From Methanobacterium sp. UBA375 (GTDB lineage Archaea > Methanobacteriota > Methanobacteria > Methanobacteriales > Methanobacteriaceae): a stretch of 64,000 nt of DNA. A program made the position numbers and the translations under genes. Of the stretch, positions 26,574-33,502 are shown one piece after another (position 1 is the stretch's first letter; every line of letters starts with the position of its first letter). The stretch covers positions 82,251 to 146,250 of the forward strand of contig DAGC01000012.1 of assembly GCA_002495625.1 (NCBI GenBank), given 5' to 3'. Under the pieces are notes generated by a model. The model made no database searches. It was not told where the DNA came from and worked only from the letters and a program-made list of their open reading frames with translations.

Positions 26574-28145
26574 TTATATTCGATTTTTATATTTTAATTT
26601 TTTAAATTCTATTACAACTTCAGTCCCACCCGTCCGGTTAAGGTTTAGAGTACCTTCCAGCTGATGTACCAGGCTATTTACCATTTTAAGTCCTAATGTA
26701 TTACTATTTTCTAATTCAATACCTGATGACAATCCTACTCCATTATCTGCAACTCTTAACTTTATATTATCTGATTTTGATGTGAGTTCTACTTTTAAAA
26801 TACCCTTTCCATCCGGAAAAGCGTATTTAAGGCTGTTGGTTACCAGTTCGTTGATTATTAAACCACAGGGGATGGCGGTGTCGATGTCAATTTTAAGATC
26901 CTCCAGATTGATCAGCGTTTTGATATTCTCTGATTCAATACCATAGGAATAGAACAGTACAGAGATTAAATCCTCTATGTATTCTTTGAAGTTGATATCT
27001 TTTAAATTGGGGGACTGATAGAGTTTTTCATGGACTATGGCCATGGTTTTAACCCGGTTCTGGCTGTCCTTAAGCACATTTATAGTTTCTTCACCTTCCA
27101 CATAGTGGGTTTGAAGGTTCAGCAAACTGGAGATTATCTGAAGGTTATTTTTCACCCGGTGGTGTATCTCCTGAAGTAGAACTTCTTTTTCCTCTAAAGA
27201 TTCTTTAATCTTAAGTTCAGCTTTCTTACGCTGGGTTATGTCCTTTGAAACTCCAATAATTCCGATAATTTGATTTTTTTCACCGTAAAGAACTGTTTCT
27301 CTAAGATCAACATATACTTTAGAACCATCTTTCCTTCTTCCCTCCCATTCCCCAATATATTCCCCTAACTCAAGTATGGTCTGTATATTCAGGGGTACCT
27401 TTTCTTCCAGGTCAAAATCAGAGTATAGTATTTTGATATTTTTACCCAGCATCTCATCTTCCGTGTATCCGTAGATTGATTCTGCGCTGTCATTCCAGTA
27501 AATAATCTTCCCATATGTATCGTAGACTATTATACAGTGTCGCACGTTCTTAAGGATATTTAATTGGAACTCTAAGGTTTCCTCACGTTCTTTTATGAGT
27601 TGTTTATCATCCAATAATTTTTTCTTCTCTTGACCTAACTTTCCGATAACACTGGCCGCACTGGTTAAAAAGTCCAGACTTTTGTGGATATGATCCTGGG
27701 AAAACACAGGGATTTTAGATATCACATCCAGATACTCTTCTTCATCAAAACCGAAAGTGAGAGCCTCTCTACGGAAAAATTCAATATCAGGTTCTTTTAA
27801 GAAGAAGGAACCGACGAAAAAACTGGCCATATGTTCCTTATTGATATAAATAGGCACGTTTACATTGGTCAGGCCGTTTTCGCTGTGATTTGTGAGGTAT
27901 AATTTATCATGAAAATCTGCAGCACTTTTTATATAACTTTGAAACATCTGAGGATTTTCGCGATGAATGTTCAGGCAGAAATCCTGCCATCCTGTATAAA
28001 CAGGACTGCCATTATGAGTCATTATGTTACCTTCCAGATCAACTAAGGCCCAGGATAACCCGGTTAATCTGTAAAAACTGGTCATCAACTTCCAAATTTC
28101 ATTTAGGTTAACCAGTTCCAGAAAAGAGTATTTGTTAGATTTCAT
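26574..28145 (-). CDS. PocR-PAS sensor histidine kinase (HisKA_2 type)
   Basis: The 523-residue protein has a PocR-type ligand-binding domain (about residues 8-165, with FFVGSFFLKEPD), a PAS domain (about 190-310, with CIIVYDTYGKIIYWNDSAES) and a HisKA_2 region. The phosphoacceptor His lies in LQEIHHRVKNNLQIISSLLN near residue 327. The HATPase domain has INELVTNSLKYAFP and ADNGVGLS. No membrane segment is seen, so it is a cytoplasmic sensor. PocR domains bind small organic ligands in other systems. There is no response regulator next to it; methanogen kinases of this type are often orphans. Confidence 0.92.
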   Translation of the reverse strand: MKSNKYSFLELVNLNEIWKLMTSFYRLTGLSWALVDLEGNIMTHNGSPVYTGWQDFCLNIHRENPQMFQSYIKSAADFHDKLYLTNHSENGLTNVNVPIYINKEHMASFFVGSFFLKEPDIEFFRREALTFGFDEEEYLDVISKIPVFSQDHIHKSLDFLTSAASVIGKLGQEKKKLLDDKQLIKEREETLEFQLNILKNVRHCIIVYDTYGKIIYWNDSAESIYGYTEDEMLGKNIKILYSDFDLEEKVPLNIQTILELGEYIGEWEGRRKDGSKVYVDLRETVLYGEKNQIIGIIGVSKDITQRKKAELKIKESLEEKEVLLQEIHHRVKNNLQIISSLLNLQTHYVEGEETINVLKDSQNRVKTMAIVHEKLYQSPNLKDINFKEYIEDLISVLFYSYGIESENIKTLINLEDLKIDIDTAIPCGLIINELVTNSLKYAFPDGKGILKVELTSKSDNIKLRVADNGVGLSSGIELENSNTLGLKMVNSLVHQLEGTLNLNRTGGTEVVIEFKKLKYKNRI

Positions 28146-28371
28146 AATTAACTGGATTAATATTAAATTTTCGATTTAAATATGTTTTGCCTCAATTTAA
28201 TAGGATGATTAACTATTACATAATTGCAAAAAAAGGTAATGGCCAAAATACAGTTTTTAACTTCATCTGATTACTTTAAGGACGAATTTCTACATCTTTT
28301 TTATATTCAAAAACATCCTTTTAAGTAGAAACCAAATATTTTATATTTCAAGCTGGATAATCTAATTAAGT

Positions 28372-28456
28372 GCCGGGATAGTCTAGTCCGGTAAGGCGCA
28401 GGATTCGAAATCCTGTTGAGCGATGCTCGTCCTGGGTTCAAATCCCAGTCCCGGCG
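28372..28456 (+). tRNA. tRNA-Ser (anticodon CGA)
   Basis: An 85-nt class II tRNA. The acceptor is GCCGGGA/TCCCGGC with discriminator G. The anticodon stem CAGGA/TCCTG encloses TTCGAAA, giving anticodon CGA. A long variable arm (GAGCGATGCTC) and T stem CTGGG/CCCAG complete the fold. Acceptor and D stems are identical to the tRNA-Ser(UGA) at 13609. A TATA-like TTTTATATT lies about 30 bases before the gene. CCA is not encoded. Confidence 0.95.
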
Positions 28457-28509
28457 TTTAAACTGATATTCAGGCTTAAGCCTGATTGAAAAGGGGGGGG
28501 ATAGTGTAG

Positions 28510-28987
28510 ATGTGGAAAATTAATAAATGGATTTTTATAGTTACCACTGCACCTTTAATAGCAGTGGGTATTGGTCTTATTGTTTCTGGAGCAATGGCAT
28601 CGCCGGAAGCTCTGAACTGATGATGGGTACAACCTTAAATATTTTTTTCTACTTGGTGGGCGGATTATTTTTTATTTTCCCCCTGGCAACAACATGGGGA
28701 GTCATGATGTTCTATAAAAGAATCAACGACAGGGAAACCTTTATCATACAAAACGGCATACGGGGAGAAGCAAAATACTCCACAGAGAACAGACCGGTAC
28801 TTATATCAATGAGCTTCCCCAGGTTAAATTCAGACTTATTATAAACACACCTTTACAGGGACCTTATGAGGTAGAATACGAGGATGTGGTGAATATGCTG
28901 GATCTGGCAGCTATAAAAATCGGTGCAAAACCGCCAGTTTATGTGGACCCTAATAACCAGAAAAATATACTTCTGATGTACAGTTAA
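28510..28987 (+). pseudogene. Small membrane protein gene broken by two frameshifts
   Basis: Three frames join into one protein. It begins MWKINKWIFIVTTAPLIAVG with a first membrane helix. A second helix follows, with IFFYLVGGLFFIFPLATTWG. Then comes a beta-rich domain with RGEAKIL, TGTYINELPQVKFRLIINTP, PYEVEYEDVV and PPVYVDPNN. The last pattern (G..A.IL...TG..IN..P.V...L...P.....PY.V, then VDP.N) occurs in widespread membrane-linked beta-barrel domains of unknown role. Single-base changes near 28615 and near 28777 break it. It starts 54 bases after tRNA-Ser(CGA). Confidence 0.7.
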
Positions 28988-29029
28988 AAAAAGTAAGCAA
29001 GTTTCTGGAGTCCCTTATTAGATTCCAGA

Positions 29030-29320
29030 TTAACTATCATCAACAGAATAAACGTTAATATCCAGTTCCCCGGCTAAAATATCTTCAACAACTTCGCCGA
29101 ATGCTTTGAAATGTTCTGTTTTCATATGTGTATCTAAAACATCCTGATTTTTCCATTGCTCCAGCATCATCAGTACATCATCATCTTCAGTACTGGCGTA
29201 TAAATTATAGCCGATACAACCCGATTCTGAACGGCTGGATTCAATTAAATCTTTAGCTTTCAAGATGACATTGTCCCTTTCACCAGGTTTGGCTGTTATT
29301 TTGGCGGTTACCATTATCAT
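29030..29320 (-). CDS. Antibiotic biosynthesis monooxygenase (ABM) domain protein
   Basis: The 96-residue protein fits the small ABM/YgiN-like dimeric ferredoxin-like fold. It starts MIMVTAKITAKPGERD, then has SESGCIGYNLYASTEDD and the helix HMKTEHFKAFGEVV. Members are cofactor-free quinol monooxygenases or stress-induced enzymes; the substrate is unknown. It has a good GGAGG site. On its own strand the upstream region carries GTTCGGTATGTTTATA, the same operator/TATA motif found at the promoters of the transporter and alcohol dehydrogenase units. It is therefore probably in one regulon with them under the TetR gene just upstream. Confidence 0.85.
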   Translation of the reverse strand: MIMVTAKITAKPGERDNVILKAKDLIESSRSESGCIGYNLYASTEDDDVLMMLEQWKNQDVLDTHMKTEHFKAFGEVVEDILAGELDINVYSVDDS

Positions 29321-29430
29321 TTTTATTCCTCCGTAGATCCAAATATAATTATTCCATGATTATTATTCCAGGTAGTAGATTTGAACATTCTACATTAGAT
29401 ATCCTTATATCCCATATTAAACTAGAAAGC

Positions 29431-29447
29431 TTATAAACATACCGAAC
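29431..29447 (-). promoter_or_regulatory. TetR half-operator joined to a TATA box, ABM promoter
   Basis: Read on the minus strand this is GTTCGGTATGTTTATAA. The same TTCGGTATGT-TATA layout occurs on the plus strand at 30314-30330 and 31421-31437. Only one clean half of the ACCGAACATTCGGT palindrome is present here; the outer arm is degenerate. The site lies about 110 bp before the ABM start. Confidence 0.55.
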
Positions 29448-29512
29448 AGTCTCTCTGCAGAACGGTTAGTAAAACATTAAATTGGACTTAATTGATGTAA
29501 GAAGTTATTCAA

Positions 29513-30118
29513 CTATTTCTTCATATAGTCCCATAGATGATCTATATTTAACATCATACGTTCTTCCAGTGGCATCTCGGGCATTCCCACCCACATAATA
29601 ATTGTTCCCAGTATGGAAGTCTGGGTGAATATGGCAAGTTCATGAGAATCAATATCCTGTCTTATCATATCCTGAGCCACTCCTTCATCTACCACCTCTT
29701 TGATGAAGTTTAAAAGGTTATGATAAAATTTCTTGTAACTTTCACCTATCACATCGTATTTTTGAACCCCTTCCATCAAGAGGAGGTGCAAGTTCCGATA
29801 ATATACCTTTTTTGAACGTATTTCGTTGATATTTACACATTCGGCAAAGATGGACAGCATCACAGTTTGTAATTTCTCTTTGGGGGTGCCTTTAAAACTC
29901 CTGATTTGTTCTATGGTTGAATTGAAATAGTTAAATATGTATTTTTCAATCACTTCAAGTAGCAGTGCATCTTTACTATTAAAGTGATGATAAAAACCAC
30001 CAGTGGTAGTATTTGAAGCTTTTATAATTTCGTTTAAGGAAACATCGGTGAATCCTTTTTTTAAAACAAGTTTAAAAGTTGTTTCCATTATTCTAGACTT
30101 TGTACCCATCTTAAACAT
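29513..30118 (-). CDS. TetR/AcrR family regulator, probable controller of the alcohol regulon
   Basis: A 201-residue TetR-type repressor. The helix-turn-helix is FTDVSLNEIIKASNTTTGGF followed by YHHFNSKDALL, the invariant end of the TetR DNA-binding domain. The remainder is the ligand-binding domain. It lies between three promoters that share the ACCGAACATTCGGT/TATA motif, which is the best reason to think it binds them. Its own upstream region has no such palindrome within 100 bp. The copy at 30306 is about 190 bp away, so autoregulation is uncertain. A likely inducer is an alcohol, ketone or related metabolite (inference). Confidence 0.9.
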   Translation of the reverse strand: MFKMGTKSRIMETTFKLVLKKGFTDVSLNEIIKASNTTTGGFYHHFNSKDALLLEVIEKYIFNYFNSTIEQIRSFKGTPKEKLQTVMLSIFAECVNINEIRSKKVYYRNLHLLLMEGVQKYDVIGESYKKFYHNLLNFIKEVVDEGVAQDMIRQDIDSHELAIFTQTSILGTIIMWVGMPEMPLEERMMLNIDHLWDYMKK

Positions 30119-30213
30119 CTTCTTTTACAATAAAAAGCATAAATTAATATTAATCGAGAAATTCGAAAACAACGTTAGTGTTAGAAGGAACAGATTAATA
30201 AATTTTTTCTTTT

Positions 30214-30330
30214 AGTGCGTTTTTCATTCAATATTTTATGTATTAATTTGGTTTGAATAAACTTTATTATTCATTTCTTAAGTATTTAATCATTAATCAT
30301 TACAAACCGAACATTCGGTATGTATATATA
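30214..30330 (+). promoter_or_regulatory. Duplicated promoter cassette, copy 1, with TetR operator and TATA box
   Basis: About 117 bp that recur almost unchanged at 31322-31437. At its right end is the near-perfect palindrome ACCGAACATTCGGT (30306-30319), directly followed by ATGTATATATA, a TATA box. A repressor bound there would block TBP/TFB. It drives the small gene and the YaaH-family transporter downstream. Confidence 0.7.
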
Positions 30331-30518
30331 ACAGAACTTCATGACTAATCAATAATTGAAAATCAGGGAGGTGGGGAAAGAACCATTAGTTCATGTTAAA
30401 TGGATGAATTAGAACAGGAAAATTTGCAGATACAGTGAATATAAAATGTATTAAAATTTTAAAAAGGTGATTGGGGATTTGAATAACTGAAAAATATTTA
30501 AACATGGAAGGTGATTGA
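30331..30518 (+). other. Long leader with three Shine-Dalgarno-like motifs
   Basis: The region between the TATA box and the 36-codon gene holds GGGAGGTGG (30366), AAGGTGATT (30464) and GGAAGGTGATT (30506). The first two are followed only by start codons that stop after two to four codons. The third serves the 36-codon gene. This is an unusually long and ribosome-binding-site-rich leader for this genome. Confidence 0.4.
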
Positions 30519-30629
30519 ATGATTAAAATACAGGAATATTCTAATTTTGAGGCAAATGGACCAATAAAATTTGTTCAAAACACTTTTTCAGGGTGTTTAA
30601 TTGATGAAATTATAATTGGGGGAGTATAA
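30519..30629 (+). CDS. 36-residue small protein, coupled to the YaaH-type transporter
   Basis: A 36-codon frame begins with ATG 30519 behind the very strong site GGAAGGTGATT and ends with TAA immediately before the ATG of the transporter, so translation is probably coupled. The peptide starts MIKIQEYSNFEANGPIKFVQ and ends CLIDEIIIGGV. The region before the terminal glycines is mildly hydrophobic. I do not recognise it. It may be a leader peptide controlling the transporter or a real small subunit. Confidence 0.5.
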   Translation: MIKIQEYSNFEANGPIKFVQNTFSGCLIDEIIIGGV

Positions 30630-31229
30630 ATGACTGGAGAAGAGACAGCCACCATAACTATAGATGGAAAAAAACTTTTAGAACATACTCCATCAAATCC
30701 GGCTCCATTAGGATTGGTTGCCACTGGACTAACATTAATTCTACTAAGTTTTACTTATACCGGATTTTTCCAGCTAGATAGCATGATATTAGCTATGACA
30801 ATGGCTTTTGGTGGAACTGGATGTATTATTGTTGGTATAATGGAAAATAATAATGGAAATACTTTCGCCACACTCGCATTTGGTGCATTTGGATCTTTCT
30901 GGTTCTCGTTTGCGATATTGTCAATATTACCAAAATTAAATCTGGCAACTGCACCTGATGCAGCATCACTGGCAGCATATTTGTTTATGTGGGGTATTTG
31001 GTCTGCTGTAATGTTTATAATAACCCTCAAAATAAGTCGTGGATTGCAGGGAATATTCTTTTTAATAACGTTACTGTTCTTCGTATTAGGTTTAGGTGCA
31101 TTAACAGGAATTGGTATTATAAACATATTTGGTGGCTATGTAGGGATAATTGTTGGATTTTTAGCCATGTATGTGGGACTGGCAGAGGTTGTAAATGAAA
31201 TTTATGGAAATAGAGTTTTACCAACCTGA
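30630..31229 (+). CDS. GPR1/FUN34/YaaH family transporter (acetate/organic acid type)
   Basis: The 199-residue membrane protein carries the family signature NPAPLGL near residue 23 and six predicted membrane helices, with GIGIINIFGGYVGIIVGFLA near the C-terminus. Characterised relatives (YaaH/SatP, GPR1) move acetate, succinate or protons/ammonium. It has a GGGGGAG site and abuts the 36-codon gene. Its promoter is a near copy of that of the alcohol dehydrogenase operon, which suggests a role in handling an acid, alcohol or related product. A hairpin with a T-run ends the unit. Confidence 0.88.
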   Translation: MTGEETATITIDGKKLLEHTPSNPAPLGLVATGLTLILLSFTYTGFFQLDSMILAMTMAFGGTGCIIVGIMENNNGNTFATLAFGAFGSFWFSFAILSILPKLNLATAPDAASLAAYLFMWGIWSAVMFIITLKISRGLQGIFFLITLLFFVLGLGALTGIGIINIFGGYVGIIVGFLAMYVGLAEVVNEIYGNRVLPT

Positions 31230-31241
31230 ACATAATCGCTA

Positions 31242-31297
31242 AAAGATCATGTCGTTTATCGTCGCTTAAACCACGACTTTGATCTTTCCATTTTTTT
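31242..31297 (+). terminator. Hairpin terminator after the YaaH-type transporter
   Basis: AAAGATCA (31242-31249) pairs perfectly with TGATCTTT (31280-31287), and inner bases GTCGT/ACGAC add to the stem. The stem is followed by CCATTTTTTT. This is a textbook stem plus T-run and isolates the transporter from the alcohol dehydrogenase unit, which has its own promoter copy. Confidence 0.7.
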
Positions 31298-31321
31298 AGA
31301 ATTCTTTAAAAGAGTGTTTAG

Positions 31322-31437
31322 AGTGCTTTTCATCAATATTTTATGTATTAATTTGGTTTGAATTTAAACTTTATTTTCCATTACTTAAGTATTTAATCAT
31401 TAATCATTACAAACCGAACATTCGGTATGTTTATATA
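31322..31437 (+). promoter_or_regulatory. Duplicated promoter cassette, copy 2, with TetR operator and TATA box
   Basis: This near copy of 30214-30330 ends with ACCGAACATTCGGT at 31413-31426 and ATGTTTATATATGG. The differences are a few substitutions and small indels concentrated in the left half; the operator is identical. With the usual 25-bp TATA-to-start distance, transcription would begin near 31457, about 30 bases before the dehydrogenase start codon. Confidence 0.75.
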
Positions 31438-31488
31438 TGGGTCCTTATTAAACTAGCATCAATGGCAAATTAAGCAGAGGTGATAAAT

Positions 31489-32559
31489 TTGAAAGGACTA
31501 GCAATGTTAAAAATAGGAGAAATTGGATGGATAGAAAAAGATAGGCCCGAATGTGGCCCAAGAGATGCTATCGTTAGACCAATAGCTTTAGCACCCTGTA
31601 CATCAGATGTGCACACCGTCTGGGAAGGGGCAATAGGCGATCGACATAACATGATCCTGGGGCATGAAGCTATAGGTGTAGTAGATGAAGTAGGAAACGA
31701 AGTTAAAGACTTCAAACCAGGTGACAGGGTAATCGTACCAGCTATCACTCCTGACTGGGATTCTGAAGCTGTAGAACGTGGTTTCCCTTCACAAAGTGGT
31801 GGGGCCTTAGGTGGCTGGAAATTCTCCAACTTCAAAGACGGTGTATTCGGTGAATATTTCCACGTAAACCTAGCAGACAACAACCTGGCCATTTTACCAG
31901 AAGGCATGTCACTGGAAGCAGCTGTGATGATTCCAGATATGCTAAGCACTGGTTTCATGGGTGCAGAAAACGCCGCCATAGAAATAGGATCCACCGTAGC
32001 TGTTCTAGGTATCGGAGCAGTTGGACTATGTGGTGTCGCCGGTGCAAGACTACGAGGTGCCGGAAGAATATTTGCAGTAGGTACCAGACCAAAGAGCGTT
32101 GAAGTAGCTAAAAAATACGGTGCCACAGACATAGTCAGCTACAAAGATGGAAGTACCGTGGATCAGATTTTAGAGGCAACTGATGGAGCAGGTGTTGACG
32201 CGGTAATTATCTCTGGAGGAGGTCCAGACATCATAATTGACGCATTGAACATCGCTAAACCAGGGGCAAAAATCTCTAACAACAACTACTACGGTTCAGG
32301 ATTAGGTGAAAAAGATACCATACCACTCTGTCGTGTAGGCTGGGGATTCGGTATGGCTCAAAAAGACATAGTCACTGGCCTCTGTCCTGGTGGAAGGGTT
32401 AGAATGGAACGCCTGTCAGATATCGTGACACACGGTCGTATGGATCCATCACTCATGGCCACCCATGTCTACAAAGGCTGGGACAAACTGGAAGAAGCTC
32501 TACTCCTCATGAGAGAAAAACCCAGAGACTTAATCAAACCAGTAGTCCTTCTAGAATAA
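31489..32559 (+). CDS. adh: NADP-dependent secondary alcohol dehydrogenase
   Basis: The 356-residue zinc-type medium-chain dehydrogenase closely resembles the Thermoanaerobacter brockii-type secondary alcohol dehydrogenase. The catalytic zinc ligands are Cys in LAPCTSDVHTV (near residue 37), His and Glu in ILGHEAIG (near 59) and Asp in MIPDML (near 150). The cofactor motif is VAVLGIGAVGLCGVAGA, followed by GTRPKS, an NADP-type loop. TTG 31489 is the start: GAGGTGAT precedes it and the N-terminus becomes MKGLAMLKIG as in the family. It is followed by F420:NADP oxidoreductase. Together they would oxidise 2-propanol or similar alcohols and feed electrons to F420 for CO2 reduction to methane. Confidence 0.94.
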   Translation: MKGLAMLKIGEIGWIEKDRPECGPRDAIVRPIALAPCTSDVHTVWEGAIGDRHNMILGHEAIGVVDEVGNEVKDFKPGDRVIVPAITPDWDSEAVERGFPSQSGGALGGWKFSNFKDGVFGEYFHVNLADNNLAILPEGMSLEAAVMIPDMLSTGFMGAENAAIEIGSTVAVLGIGAVGLCGVAGARLRGAGRIFAVGTRPKSVEVAKKYGATDIVSYKDGSTVDQILEATDGAGVDAVIISGGGPDIIIDALNIAKPGAKISNNNYYGSGLGEKDTIPLCRVGWGFGMAQKDIVTGLCPGGRVRMERLSDIVTHGRMDPSLMATHVYKGWDKLEEALLLMREKPRDLIKPVVLLE

Positions 32560-32607
32560 TTTAATTTATTCCTTATTTCTTTTTTTTAAATTAAAGGAGT
32601 GATGAAA

Positions 32608-33294
32608 ATGAAGATTGCAATAATAGGAGGAACTGGTGGCCAGGGTTTAGGGATCGCCATACGATTTGTCCAGACTGGTGAAGATGTCATAATCGGTTCC
32701 AGGACAATGGAAAAGGCCCAGGCAGCAGTGGATAAAATCAAAGAACTACTGGAAAAAGAGGAAATACCAAACCTCAAAGCAGCAGAAAACCCCGATGCTG
32801 CAAAAGAAGCCGATGTACTGGTTTTAACCGTCCCACTGGCAGCTCAAAGGGCAACTCTTTTATCCATCAAGGAAGGTGCAGCAGGGAAAATATTAATGGA
32901 CGCCACTGGACCGCTCGAATCGGCAATTGGAGGTTCACCAACTCGATGTTTATACCTTCCGGAGGGAGCAGCCTCAGAAAGAGCACAGAAGATCTTACCT
33001 GAGACCAATGTTATATGTGCCTTCAACAACATAAGCAGCGGAGCTTTAATGAACTTCAACGAACCCATAGACTGTGATTGCCTCATATCAGGTGATGATC
33101 TGGAATCAAAAGTAACAGCGGCCAAATTAATCGATAAAATCCCCGGAGTACAGGTCGTTGACTGCGGACCCTTAGAAAGAGCACAGATCATAGAAAAAAT
33201 CACCCCCTTGCTCATCGGACTGAACATCAAAAAGACCTGTAAAGATGGTGGAATTCGAATAACCGGTTTAGACCCCGAATGCAAAATATACTAA
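32608..33294 (+). CDS. npdG: F420H2:NADP+ oxidoreductase
   Basis: A 228-residue F420-dependent NADP reductase. The N-terminal dinucleotide motif is MKIAIIGGTGGQGLGIAIRF, followed by IGSRTMEKAQ, which binds the NADP phosphate. The C-terminal half carries AFNNISSGALMNF, part of the F420 site region. It transfers hydride between NADPH and F420. Start ATG 32608 has AGGAGTGAT just upstream; GTG 32599 and ATG 32602 fall within that site. Pairing with an NADP alcohol dehydrogenase is the arrangement expected in alcohol-using methanogens. Confidence 0.93.
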   Translation: MKIAIIGGTGGQGLGIAIRFVQTGEDVIIGSRTMEKAQAAVDKIKELLEKEEIPNLKAAENPDAAKEADVLVLTVPLAAQRATLLSIKEGAAGKILMDATGPLESAIGGSPTRCLYLPEGAASERAQKILPETNVICAFNNISSGALMNFNEPIDCDCLISGDDLESKVTAAKLIDKIPGVQVVDCGPLERAQIIEKITPLLIGLNIKKTCKDGGIRITGLDPECKIY

Positions 33295-33298
33295 ACTA

Positions 33299-33437
33299 AA
33301 TCTCGGTTTTACTGCTTTGTGAGATTAGTTGATATGGGTGGGATCACAGCCTTTGCTGGAAGAGGGTGTTGGTTATTGTAGGGCATCTGTATTAAACTTT
33401 TTGCTCAAAAATCTCCCCGGATGCCCTATTTTTTTTA
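33299..33437 (+). terminator. Structured 3' region with hairpins and a terminal T-run
   Basis: After npdG there are three successive inverted repeats: AATCTC/GAGATT (33299-33326), CAGC/GCTG with a four-base loop (33347-33358), and TAGGGCATC/GATGCCCTA (33379-33428). The last is followed by eight or more T. The final one has a long loop of about 32 bases. It probably ends the adh-npdG transcript, but the number of stems raises the possibility of a small RNA. Confidence 0.45.
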
Positions 33438-33457
33438 AATATTCAGTGGGGAAGATT

Positions 33458-33495
33458 AAAAATAGCTTCTGATAATAAAAATAGCTTCTGAAATA
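33458..33495 (+). repeat. 19-bp tandem repeat before nadX
   Basis: AAAAATAGCTTCTG occurs twice at a 19-base period (33458-33476 and 33477-33495), with the first 15 positions identical. It lies directly before the nadX start, where the ribosome binding site would be expected. Confidence 0.6.
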
Positions 33496-33502
33496 CAGGC
33501 TG

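Noticed and set aside
31470..32132. 220-codon minus-strand frame over the alcohol dehydrogenase
   Set aside because: Antisense shadow of a conserved enzyme; Pro/Ser-rich translation typical of antisense frames.
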